This document shows, one piece after another, positions 9,055 to 17,613 of a stretch of 64,000 bases of DNA (positions are counted from its first letter, which is position 1; the number at the start of each line of letters is the position of its first letter). The stretch is from the NCBI GenBank assembly GCA_019347805.1, contig JAHWKR010000004.1, positions 14,158 to 78,157 of the forward strand, written 5' to 3'. This stretch comes from Methanobacteriota archaeon (GTDB lineage: Archaea; Thermoplasmatota; E2; JACPAO01; JAHWKR01). Under the pieces are notes generated by a model. That model was given only the letters and a program-made list of their open reading frames with translations, was not told where the DNA came from and ran no database searches. A program made the translations under genes and the position numbers.

Positions 9055-10263
9055 TCACCCCGAATTGCGGGGCGGGCGATAGCCCTTGTGGCTGGAACAG
9101 TACTTGGAGCGGCCCCGGGCGAGGTTCTGGCACGGTGTGCCCGCCTTCGTGAGGGCCGCGCAGCGCGGCTGCCGCTCCTCCTCTACCGCCTCGGGCTCCT
9201 TGGCCTTGGCGGCCTTCTTGGCGGGCTCCTTCTTCGGAGCCTCCTTCTTCACCGGCTCCTTCTTGGGCTCCTTCTTGGGAGTCTCCTTGGCCGGCTTGGC
9301 CGCCTTCTTGGCGGGCTTCTTCGCCGCCTTCTTGCGCGGCTGCTCGTCGTCGAGGCCGTAGTCGTCCTCTTCCTCCTCCTCTTCGTCCTCGGGTGCCTCT
9401 TCACCGGACTCCTTGCGGGCCAGTTCCTTGGCGAGCCGCTGGTCGCGCTTCTCGCGGACCCGATCGAGGATGATCTGCATGTACATCGCATCATGCTCGA
9501 GGATGGGCGAATTGGAGATCAGGGTGACATTGTAGTCGTTCTCGAGGATGACCTCGACGAGCGGCTCGAAACGCAGGTCGCCCTTCTTGATGGGCAGGTG
9601 GTGGCGCTCGTTGCCGTTCTCGTAGAGGACCCCGGTGAAGTGGAGAAGGTGGTGCTTCAACCCGAGCGGGATGAGCTTGTCGAAGACGTCCTGGAAATCC
9701 TCCACGGTGTTGAGCGACCCGTTGCCGCGCGCGTGGATGTGGGCCAGGTCGAGGACCGGCAGGACGTCGGGGACCTCACGGCAGACGTCGACGATCTCGT
9801 CGAGCGACCCGAACACCTTGCGCTTGCCCATGGTCTCGAGGGCGAGCTTGGGGGTGTAGCCGTTCGACTTCATGTCGTCACGGAACATGCCGACCACCTG
9901 GACGATCCGCTCGGTCGCCTCTTCGGGGGTGCGCTCGCCATAGAAGCCAGGGTGGACCACGCAGGTCTTGGCGCCCATGATGTGGCCCATCTTGGCGGCG
10001 GTCATGACCTTGTCCCGGGTGAGATCCAGGTTGCGGTCGTCACCCGCCAGGTTGGTGTAGTAGGGGGCGTGGACATGCAGCTCGACGTCCGCCTCGGCGG
10101 CCACCTCGCCCACTTCGGCCGCGTCCTCTTCGGAGATGCGGATGCCGCGGACGAACTGGACCTCGAGCGCATCGAGCTCGAGGCTCTTCGTGTAGATGAT
10201 GCCGTCCTTCAGCGTCCGCCCTTTGCAGGAGAGCGGGATACCAGCGGGTCCGATCCGGATCAT
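9055..10263 (-). CDS. endonuclease IV-like TIM-barrel protein with Lys/Ala/Pro-rich linker and C-terminal Cys/His zinc motif
   Basis: LHVHAPYYTNLAG, CVVHPGFYGERTPEEATERIV, LALETMGKRKVFGSLDEI, PVLDLAHIHARGNG, LHFTGV; then KKAAKKPAKKAAK linker and CAALTKAGTPCQNLARGRSKYCSSH. Confidence 0.82.
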   Translation of the reverse strand: MIRIGPAGIPLSCKGRTLKDGIIYTKSLELDALEVQFVRGIRISEEDAAEVGEVAAEADVELHVHAPYYTNLAGDDRNLDLTRDKVMTAAKMGHIMGAKTCVVHPGFYGERTPEEATERIVQVVGMFRDDMKSNGYTPKLALETMGKRKVFGSLDEIVDVCREVPDVLPVLDLAHIHARGNGSLNTVEDFQDVFDKLIPLGLKHHLLHFTGVLYENGNERHHLPIKKGDLRFEPLVEVILENDYNVTLISNSPILEHDAMYMQIILDRVREKRDQRLAKELARKESGEEAPEDEEEEEEDDYGLDDEQPRKKAAKKPAKKAAKPAKETPKKEPKKEPVKKEAPKKEPAKKAAKAKEPEAVEEERQPRCAALTKAGTPCQNLARGRSKYCSSHKGYRPPRNSG

Positions 10264-10590
10264 TGGGCCAAGGCGGCGCCAAGGGGGACCCATTTAAGCG
10301 TTTTATCCTCGGAGGGGCCGCACGACGGTCCGTTCCAGCGCCGGCACGGAGAGGGTGTCGGGGGGCCGCTCCAGGGACGGGTCCATCGAGCGGAGTGGTG
10401 CACAGGCGCATGGCCAAGGCGAGGAAGGGGCCCGTGGGTCACGCCGATCCAGTGTGGCCGGAAGGTGGACGGACGGACCCCGAGGGCCAAAAGCCCGGGA
10501 CCCCATGACGAGGCGACCTCCTGCGATCGCGCCTCCGTCTCCGTCCGCTCTTCCCCCGCTACGCTCTTGTACCCCGGTGCCGTAGGAAAC

Positions 10591-11523
10591 ATGGCGGCGC
10601 CCCCATTGCACATCGCCATCCTGTCGCGCAAACGGACCCTTCATTCCACGTCCAACCTGATGCGGGCGGCGCTCGAGCGCGACCATGACGTCAGTGTCAT
10701 CGACCCCATGCGCTGCAACCTCTCCATGGGCAAGGGCGAACCGCGCATCTACCACGAAGGTGAGACGCTCACCGATATCGACGTGGTCATCCCACGCATC
10801 GGCGCCTCCATCACGACCTATGGCCTCGCTGTCGTCAGCCATTTCGACATGATGGGCGTCCCGGTGGTCAACTCCCCCGCCGGCATCTTCCGCTCCCGGG
10901 ACAAGCTGCGCTCGATGCAGATCCTGTCGCGCATGGACATCGACATGCCGCGCACCTACATCTGCCGCCGCCCGGAGGACATCGACGCCGCCATCCGTTA
11001 TTGCGGCGGCTTCCCCATCATCCTCAAGCTCCACCAGGGCACGCAGGGCGTCGGCGTGATGATCGCCGACTCGCGCGATTCCGCCGAGAGCATCCTGGAC
11101 ATCTTCTTCTCGATGGGACACATCATCCTCATCCAGCAGTTCATCAAGGAATCGCGCGGCAAGGACATCCGCGCGCTCGTCCTTGGTGACCAGGTGTGCG
11201 CCGCCATGAAACGCGAGGCGCGCATGGGCGAGTTCCGTTCCAACATCCATCGCGGCGGGACCGGCCGGGTCGTGCGCCTCAGCGACGAAGAGGAACGCGT
11301 CGCCATCCAGGCGGCGGCCGTGTTGGGCATCAACATCGCCGGCGTCGACATGCTGATGGGAAAAGACGGCCCGAAGGTCATCGAGGTCAACTCCTCGCCC
11401 GGTTTCGAAGGGCTCGAGGCGGCGACGGGGCGCGACATCGCCGGCGACATCATCGACTTCACCATCGATTACGCCGAACGGGCCCGCCGCGGCGAGATCG
11501 CCGAACCCCCGCGCATCGGATAG
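10591..11523 (+). CDS. rimK: RimK-type ATP-grasp ligase
   Basis: IAILSRKRTLHSTSNLMRAA, VVIPRIGASITTYG, PIILKLHQGTQGVGVMIADS, FIKESRGKDIRALVLGD, AGVDMLMGKDGPKVIEVNSSPGFEGLE. Confidence 0.93.
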   Translation: MAAPPLHIAILSRKRTLHSTSNLMRAALERDHDVSVIDPMRCNLSMGKGEPRIYHEGETLTDIDVVIPRIGASITTYGLAVVSHFDMMGVPVVNSPAGIFRSRDKLRSMQILSRMDIDMPRTYICRRPEDIDAAIRYCGGFPIILKLHQGTQGVGVMIADSRDSAESILDIFFSMGHIILIQQFIKESRGKDIRALVLGDQVCAAMKREARMGEFRSNIHRGGTGRVVRLSDEEERVAIQAAAVLGINIAGVDMLMGKDGPKVIEVNSSPGFEGLEAATGRDIAGDIIDFTIDYAERARRGEIAEPPRIG

Positions 11524-11597
11524 CGACGGCCTCCTGCGGATGAGCGACACGCCCTGACACCGCGCCCTCATAAGGGAGCGACCGCTTCGCCGCCGCG

Positions 11598-12905
11598 ATG
11601 GCGAACCCGCCCGTCCGCGGCAAGGACGACAAAAGACGGGAGCGTGCCGACCAAGCCTCGACGCCGGCCCCGGAACGGAAAAAAGGCGGCGGCAAGACGC
11701 GCCCGGCCGAGAGCGGTGTCGCTCCCAAAAGCCCGGGCAAGAAGATCATCGACAAGTCCGACACCAAGAAGAAAGGCCGCAAGCGGACGAGCGGGAAGTC
11801 CCCGAACAAGGACATCATCCCCAAGTCGCGCAAACGCTCCCCCATCCGCATCGGCGGGCGCACCATACCACCCGGGACGAAATCGGAGATCCACCTCAAA
11901 GTCAGCGAACACTACACGGCGCAGAAGGTCGACATCCCCGTCACCGTCATCCGGGGCCGACGCGCCGGACCCCGCCTCTTCCTCACCGCGGCGGTCCACG
12001 GCGACGAGGTGAACGGCGTCCAGATCATCCGCGAGGTCATCGACCAGATCGAGGCCGAGACGATCCGCGGCACCATCATCGCCGCCCCCGTCGTGAACCG
12101 GTTCGGCTTCGTCTCCCACTCCCGCTACATGCCGGACCGGCGCGACCTCAACCGCGTCTTCCCCGGCGACCCGAAAGGCAACACCTCGCAACGTTATGCG
12201 CACAACGTCTTCAAGCACATCATCAACCCGTGCGACTACGGCATCGACCTGCACACCGCCGGATACCAACGACACAACCTCCCGCAGGTGCGCGGGGACA
12301 TGTCCAACGACGAGGTGCGACGGCTCGCCAAGGCGTTCGGCGCCGAGGTCATCCTCGACAAGCGCGGCGCCAAAGGGACCCTGCGCCAGGTGGCGACCGA
12401 CCATGGCGTCCCGACCATCATCTACGAAGCGGGCGAGACGTTCCGGTTCCAGCGCGACGTCATCTCGCAGGGCGTGACCGGCATCCTCAACGTCATGCGC
12501 GAACTGAACATGCTCGCCGGCGAACCGGTCCGTCCCCGCTACCAGGTCATCACCAAGACGAGCGCCTGGGTGCGCACCGACCATGGCGGCCTCATGGAGA
12601 CCTTCGTCCAGGCCGGCAGCGTGGTCCACAAGGGCGAACTCATCGGCATCATCACCAATCCGTTCGGCCAGGAGCGGGGCCAGATCCTCGCGCCCTTCAC
12701 CGGCATCGTCGTCGGCGTCACCCTGCTCCCGATGGTCAACCCCGGCGCCCCCATCTGCCACATGGTCAAACTCAAGAAGACCCTCCGGACGGTGCGCGAA
12801 CACGTCGTCCCCGAATCGGTCCCCATCGAAGGCGAAGTGCCGTTCCCCGGCTTCACGCCGACACGCGCACCCGGCGAACCCGAGGAAGAGGAGATCGAGG
12901 GTTGA
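11598..12905 (+). CDS. succinylglutamate desuccinylase/aspartoacylase (M14-like) family protein with basic N-terminal extension
   Basis: LFLTAAVHGDEVNGVQIIREV, RDLNRVFPGD, YGIDLHTAGYQRHNLPQVR; lies just after rimK. Confidence 0.88.
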   Translation: MANPPVRGKDDKRRERADQASTPAPERKKGGGKTRPAESGVAPKSPGKKIIDKSDTKKKGRKRTSGKSPNKDIIPKSRKRSPIRIGGRTIPPGTKSEIHLKVSEHYTAQKVDIPVTVIRGRRAGPRLFLTAAVHGDEVNGVQIIREVIDQIEAETIRGTIIAAPVVNRFGFVSHSRYMPDRRDLNRVFPGDPKGNTSQRYAHNVFKHIINPCDYGIDLHTAGYQRHNLPQVRGDMSNDEVRRLAKAFGAEVILDKRGAKGTLRQVATDHGVPTIIYEAGETFRFQRDVISQGVTGILNVMRELNMLAGEPVRPRYQVITKTSAWVRTDHGGLMETFVQAGSVVHKGELIGIITNPFGQERGQILAPFTGIVVGVTLLPMVNPGAPICHMVKLKKTLRTVREHVVPESVPIEGEVPFPGFTPTRAPGEPEEEEIEG

Positions 12906-12907
12906 AC

Positions 12908-13264
12908 ATGTCCGGACCCGCGCTCAATGACACCTGCCTGGAAGGACTCCGTCACCTCGATGCCCGCCAGCCCGGTTTCCTCGCCGAGATCTACGGTGTC
13001 TTCCTCGAGGACGCCGACGAACGGCTCGACCACATCCGCACGGGTCTCGCCGAAGGCGACGCCGACAAGGTGGCCAAGGCGGCGCATGCGCTGAAGGGTG
13101 CGAGCGGGGGCGTCTGTGCCTCCACCCTGTCGACCCTGCTGCAAGCCATCGAGCAGGCAGGACGAGCGGGTGACCTCACCGCGGCCCGTGACGGTCTGGA
13201 GGCGGTGGAAGCCGAATATAGCCGGGTGCGTGCCGCCATCGCCGACCTCCTTGGCACGTCGTGA
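12908..13264 (+). CDS. stand-alone HPt (histidine phosphotransfer) domain protein
   Basis: FLAEIYGVFLEDADERLDHIRTGLAEGDADKVAKAAHALKGASGGVCASTLSTLLQAIE contains the HALKG HPt motif. Confidence 0.88.
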   Translation: MSGPALNDTCLEGLRHLDARQPGFLAEIYGVFLEDADERLDHIRTGLAEGDADKVAKAAHALKGASGGVCASTLSTLLQAIEQAGRAGDLTAARDGLEAVEAEYSRVRAAIADLLGTS

Positions 13265-13409
13265 GCGAACATCGGCGCGGCAGAAGAACCGGGTCCTGGA
13301 CGGGTGCGGCAGGTCGGCACATCCTGGACCGGTGCGGCCGAACGGCCAAGCCCCCGACGGACGCTCCAGCGCCCTATATCAACCCGAGCGGCGCCATCAG
13401 GACGCAGCC

Positions 13410-13622
13410 TTGCTCCGAACCCCGAGCGCGCCCCGCTGCGCCACCTGCGGCCATTGGTCCGAATCGAGCGAATCGGGACTCAGCCTCGGCACCGGCTATT
13501 GCCAAGCCCACGAGAAACTGACCGACCGCGGCCACAGCTGCGACCACTATCTGACCCGCCAGGAACAGACCCGCAGGCAACTGGAGCTGGCGCGGCGCCA
13601 CCTCGACGACCTCGACCTCTAG
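13410..13622 (+). CDS. small Cys/His-rich (zinc-binding) protein, putative TTG start
   Basis: RCATCGHWSESSESGLSLGTGYCQAHEKLTDRGHSCDHYLTRQEQ; TATA-like ccctatatc about 33 nt before TTG. Confidence 0.5.
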   Translation: MLRTPSAPRCATCGHWSESSESGLSLGTGYCQAHEKLTDRGHSCDHYLTRQEQTRRQLELARRHLDDLDL

Positions 13623-13709
13623 GGGGTGAAGGTGGCCAGGACGACGCCGGACCTTGCCCGCCCCCCGGCTCCCTTTTAACCGAGCCCCAAGATACCGCCT
13701 CTCGGCACG

Positions 13710-14897
13710 ATGCAAGCCATCCTCCTCGCAGCGGGCGAAGGCAAACGCCTCCGCCCCCTCACCGCCACCCGGCCCAAGGTGATGATCCCCGTCGGCGGCG
13801 CACCGCTCATCGAGCACGTGGTGCGCGCCCTCGTCGCGAACGGCATCCGCGACATCACCCTCGTCGTCGGCTACAAGCGCGAACGCATCCAGACCCACTT
13901 CCAGGACGGCGACGACTGGGGCGCCGACATCCGCTACGCCGTCCAGGACCGCCAACTCGGCACCGGCCACGCCCTCGCCGTGGGACTGGAGACCGCCGGA
14001 CCCCAGGAAGACTTCCTCGTCCTCCCCGGAGACAACTACGTCACCACCGGCCTCATCAAGGCACTCGTTCAAGCCAAGGGCGACCTGGCGCTCGTCTCGA
14101 CCCGCTCCACCACGCCGTCCAAATATGGTGTGCTCGAAGTGCAGGGCGACACGGTGCAACGCATCCAGGAAAAACCGAGCCTGCCGACGACGCGCCTCAT
14201 CTCGACCGGTATCTACCGGCTCCCGCCCGACTTCGGCGGCCACATCTCCGCCGACGACCTCGCGCTCACCGACGTCGTCAACCGCACCATCCAGAACGGC
14301 CACCGCCTGACCCACGTCCCGGTCGAGAACGCCTGGCAGGACATCGTCTATCCTTGGGACCTCCTCCAGGTCAATCACCGCATCCTCAACGAACTCGCCG
14401 ACACCCGACTGCCGGAGACGACCGAGGAAGGCGTCATGACGAGGGGCCCGGTGCACGTCGGCGACGGGACGATCCTGCGCAGCGGTTCCTATCTCATCGG
14501 CCCCATCCGCATCGGCGCCCATTGCGACATCGGACCCAACGTCGTCATCCGCGGCCCCGCCACCATCGGCGACCACTCCACCGTCGGCCCGTTCTCGGAC
14601 CTCGAGAACGTCACCCTCATGGATAACACCCTCGTCGACACCGGTTGCGTCCTGCGCCACACCATCCTCGACCAGGGCGCCCGACTCGGTCCGCGCGTCT
14701 CCGCCGACCGCGGACCCGCCGTCTTCGACATCGAAGGGGAGTTCCAGCACATCCACGACCTCGGCGCCGTCATCGGCGGCGACGCCTTCGTCGGTGCCAA
14801 CACGGTATTGGAACCCGGCGCCATGATCGGTGTCGGCGCGAGCGTGGCAGCGAACCGGACCGTCCGACGCGTCCCCGACGGGGCGCACGTGGTGTGA
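13710..14897 (+). CDS. glmU: bifunctional sugar-1-phosphate nucleotidylyltransferase/acetyltransferase (GlmU-like)
   Basis: MQAILLAAGEGKRLRPLTATRPKVMIPVGG nucleotidyltransferase and C-terminal hexapeptide repeats; adjacent to glmS. Confidence 0.9.
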   Translation: MQAILLAAGEGKRLRPLTATRPKVMIPVGGAPLIEHVVRALVANGIRDITLVVGYKRERIQTHFQDGDDWGADIRYAVQDRQLGTGHALAVGLETAGPQEDFLVLPGDNYVTTGLIKALVQAKGDLALVSTRSTTPSKYGVLEVQGDTVQRIQEKPSLPTTRLISTGIYRLPPDFGGHISADDLALTDVVNRTIQNGHRLTHVPVENAWQDIVYPWDLLQVNHRILNELADTRLPETTEEGVMTRGPVHVGDGTILRSGSYLIGPIRIGAHCDIGPNVVIRGPATIGDHSTVGPFSDLENVTLMDNTLVDTGCVLRHTILDQGARLGPRVSADRGPAVFDIEGEFQHIHDLGAVIGGDAFVGANTVLEPGAMIGVGASVAANRTVRRVPDGAHVV

Positions 14898-14915
14898 GGC
14901 GCTTGGCCATGGAAC

Positions 14916-14923
14916 AAGGAGGT
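14916..14923 (+). promoter_or_regulatory. Shine-Dalgarno-like site of glmS
   Basis: aaggaggt about 8 nt upstream of ATG at 14932. Confidence 0.6.
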
Positions 14924-14931
14924 GGACCAAC

Positions 14932-16779
14932 ATGTGCGGCATAATCGGCATCGTCTCGGACGCGCATAGCGGTGCACGCGAGATCCTCCTCAACGGGCTG
15001 GAACGCCTCGAATACCGCGGCTACGACTCCGCCGGTGTGGCGTTGGTCGATGAGAGCACGGCCATCTACAAGACCGCCGGACGTGTCGCCGCCCTCCGCC
15101 GCATGGTCGGAGCGAGCGCCGACGCCGGCACCGGAATCGCCCATACACGCTGGGCCACCCATGGCCCCCCGAGCGAGACGAACTCGCATCCCCACAAGGA
15201 CTGCAAGGGCCGCGTCGTCGTCGTCCACAATGGCATCATCGAGAACTTCTCCACGCTCAAGAAAGCGCTCCAGGACGACGGCCACCAGTTCGTCTCCCAG
15301 ACCGACACCGAGGTCTTCGCGCACCTCTTCGAGGACGAACTGGCCGCGCTCGACAAGGTCGACCTCGAGAACGCGACCGCCGCGTTCCGCCGCACCATCA
15401 GCAAACTCGACGGCCAGTACGCCATCGTCACCTCGGTCGCCGGGCTGCCCGGGGTCCTCTTCGCCGCCCGCTCCCACGCCCCGCTCCTTGCCGGGCTGGC
15501 GGACGGCATGACGCTCTTCGCCTCCGACGCCACCGCCGTCGTCGAACACACCAAGCAAGTGGTCTACCTCGAGGATGGCGACCTCGCGGTCGCCACGCCT
15601 GAGGGATTGCATCTTTTCGACATCGACGGCAAGACCATCGAGCGCGCGCCGCAGACCATCTCGTGGGACATCGAGGACGCCCAGAAAGGCGGCTACGACC
15701 ACTTCATGCTCAAGGAGATCTACGACGGCCCACGCGCCATAAACGACGCCCTCGCCGGCCGCCTATTCCCCACACCGCCCCACGTCCGTCTCGAGCTCGG
15801 CATGGACGATGCGCGATTGCGGGGCATCGGCCGCATCCTCATCCTCGCCTGCGGCACCTCGTTCCACGCCGGAATGGTGGGCAAATACGTCATCGAGAAG
15901 CTCGTCGGCATCCCCGTCGAGGTCGCCTACTCGAGCGAATACCGCTACGGCTCCGAAGTGCGCGAAGAACCGGGACTCGCCGTCGCCATCTCGCAGAGCG
16001 GCGAGACCGCCGACACCCTCGCCGCGTTGCGCGAGGCGCGCAGCCGCGGCCACACCGTCCTCTCCGTCTGCAACGTCGTCGGCAGCACCATCGCCCGTGA
16101 ATCGGACGGCGTCCTTTACATCCAGAGCGGGCCCGAGATCGGCGTCGCCGCCACCAAGAGCTTCCTCGGCCAATTGTGCGCCCTCTACCTCCTCGCCTTC
16201 CGCCTCGCCGAGATCCAGGGGACGCTGCCCGCCTCCGACCTGCGCGAACTGGAGCGTGGGTTGCAGCACACGTCACGGTTGGTCGACCAGGTCCTGCAAA
16301 AGAGCGAAACGATCGCCGAGCAGGCCGCCCTCATCGCCAAGGCCGACTCCTGCTTCTTCCTCGGCAGGCAAGTGCTCTACCCCATCGCATTGGAAGGGGC
16401 CCTGAAACTCAAGGAGATCAGCTACATCCACGCCGAAGGCTACTCCGGCGGAGAGCTCAAGCACGGACCGTTCGCGCTCCTCACACCGGACACCCCCGTC
16501 GTGGCGCTCCTTGCCCCCGATGGCGTCTACAGCAAGATGGCCTCGAACATCATCGAGGTCAAGGCGCGCGGCCCCCAGGTGTTCATCGTCACCACCGCCT
16601 CCGACACGGAAGCCGAGCAATTGGGCGACCACGTCATCCGCGTGCCCGACACGGAAGCCATCTTCACACCGCTCACGCACGCCGCCGCGTTGCATCTCTT
16701 GAGTTATCACGCAGCGGCGGCGCGGGGATGCGAGATCGACAAGCCGCGCAATCTCGCCAAGAGCGTCACCGTCGAATAG
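14932..16779 (+). CDS. glmS: glutamine--fructose-6-phosphate aminotransferase (isomerizing)
   Basis: MCGIIGIVS N-terminal Cys nucleophile, RLEYRGYDSAGVAL, two SIS domains, C-terminal KPRNLAKSVTVE. Confidence 0.97.
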   Translation: MCGIIGIVSDAHSGAREILLNGLERLEYRGYDSAGVALVDESTAIYKTAGRVAALRRMVGASADAGTGIAHTRWATHGPPSETNSHPHKDCKGRVVVVHNGIIENFSTLKKALQDDGHQFVSQTDTEVFAHLFEDELAALDKVDLENATAAFRRTISKLDGQYAIVTSVAGLPGVLFAARSHAPLLAGLADGMTLFASDATAVVEHTKQVVYLEDGDLAVATPEGLHLFDIDGKTIERAPQTISWDIEDAQKGGYDHFMLKEIYDGPRAINDALAGRLFPTPPHVRLELGMDDARLRGIGRILILACGTSFHAGMVGKYVIEKLVGIPVEVAYSSEYRYGSEVREEPGLAVAISQSGETADTLAALREARSRGHTVLSVCNVVGSTIARESDGVLYIQSGPEIGVAATKSFLGQLCALYLLAFRLAEIQGTLPASDLRELERGLQHTSRLVDQVLQKSETIAEQAALIAKADSCFFLGRQVLYPIALEGALKLKEISYIHAEGYSGGELKHGPFALLTPDTPVVALLAPDGVYSKMASNIIEVKARGPQVFIVTTASDTEAEQLGDHVIRVPDTEAIFTPLTHAAALHLLSYHAAAARGCEIDKPRNLAKSVTVE

Positions 16780-16880
16780 ACGGTGGCGCGAATGCCTGTG
16801 ACGAGTATTGGTGAACTGAACCAAGTGGCGAAGCGATGAGGCAAACATCGACAAGCCGAGGAAGAAAAAAAGGCGGCCCT

Positions 16881-17306
16881 CTAGCCCGTGAAATCCCGTG
16901 CGGCAAGAGCCCCAAGGCGCCGGTCAAATGTGGCCAAGAGATCGATGGATTCGTCCTGCTGCATCACCAAGAGACTTGCGTCGGTGAACGAGACCCTTGC
17001 GTCTCGATACTTCAAGAAGACCTCCATGATGCGGTCGAACCGGGCGATCCCGACTTCCCTCCGCACCAATCCCAAAAGTGGCAGGGTCGAACCGCTCAAC
17101 AGGTCACGGGCCGCCTCCTCGAACGCCGGGGCCATCTTGCAGGCCCTGGCCAGGTTGTGGAGCTCCGCGATAATGAGATCGGTGACGACGGGCGTCCCCA
17201 ATGCGCCTTCGGAGACCGCGAGCAGGAACTCCTTGGCCCGCGCATGGTCAGCATCGTCCTGGTTCAGGAACGCGAACAGGACGCTCGTGTCGAGAAGCAG
17301 GCTCAT
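16881..17306 (-). CDS. PIN-domain (VapC-like) toxin
   Basis: MSLLLDTSVLFAFLNQDDADHARAKEFL, TPVVTDLIIAELHNL, SFTDASLLVMQQD acidic PIN residues. Confidence 0.88.
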   Translation of the reverse strand: MSLLLDTSVLFAFLNQDDADHARAKEFLLAVSEGALGTPVVTDLIIAELHNLARACKMAPAFEEAARDLLSGSTLPLLGLVRREVGIARFDRIMEVFLKYRDARVSFTDASLLVMQQDESIDLLATFDRRLGALAARDFTG

Positions 17307-17575
17307 CTGCTCGACCCGTAGAGAATATCGTCATAGTCCTCAGGCCGGATCTGGACACCGGTCCGCACGGGCAGCGCCATAAGACGCTCGCGCTGCGCCT
17401 TCGTCATCTTCTTGGGACGGTCGGTCAAGAACGCAAACTGGGATTCCCCGAGTGAGAGGAGTAGCCCAAGCAGCTCCTGTTGGGTGAATTTCTTACCGGA
17501 CTCCGCCAGGATCCGTGCCTGGAGCCGGTCGAGCCGCTCCTTGTCCTCGGACCGCATCTTCACGGAGGTCGTCAC
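17303..17575 (-). CDS. VapB-like antitoxin of the PIN module, GTG start
   Basis: Overlaps the PIN gene by 4 nt (ATGA); 90-aa basic protein MTTSVKMRSEDKERLDRLQARILAES. Confidence 0.75.
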   Translation of the reverse strand: MTTSVKMRSEDKERLDRLQARILAESGKKFTQQELLGLLLSLGESQFAFLTDRPKKMTKAQRERLMALPVRTGVQIRPEDYDDILYGSSR

Positions 17576-17582
17576 AAGCTTA

Positions 17583-17613
17583 AGTAGAACTTTCTACTTT
17601 ATAGAATATTCTA
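17583..17613. promoter_or_regulatory. double palindromic operator/promoter of the VapBC-like module
   Basis: AGTAGAA-CT-TTCTACT (17583-17598) and TAGAATATTCTA (17602-17613), AT-rich, just upstream of the antitoxin start. Confidence 0.75.

Noticed and set aside
8956-10590. N-terminal part of the 855-aa plus ORF ending at 11523
   Set aside because: Antisense to the EndoIV-like gene; RimK starts at 10591.
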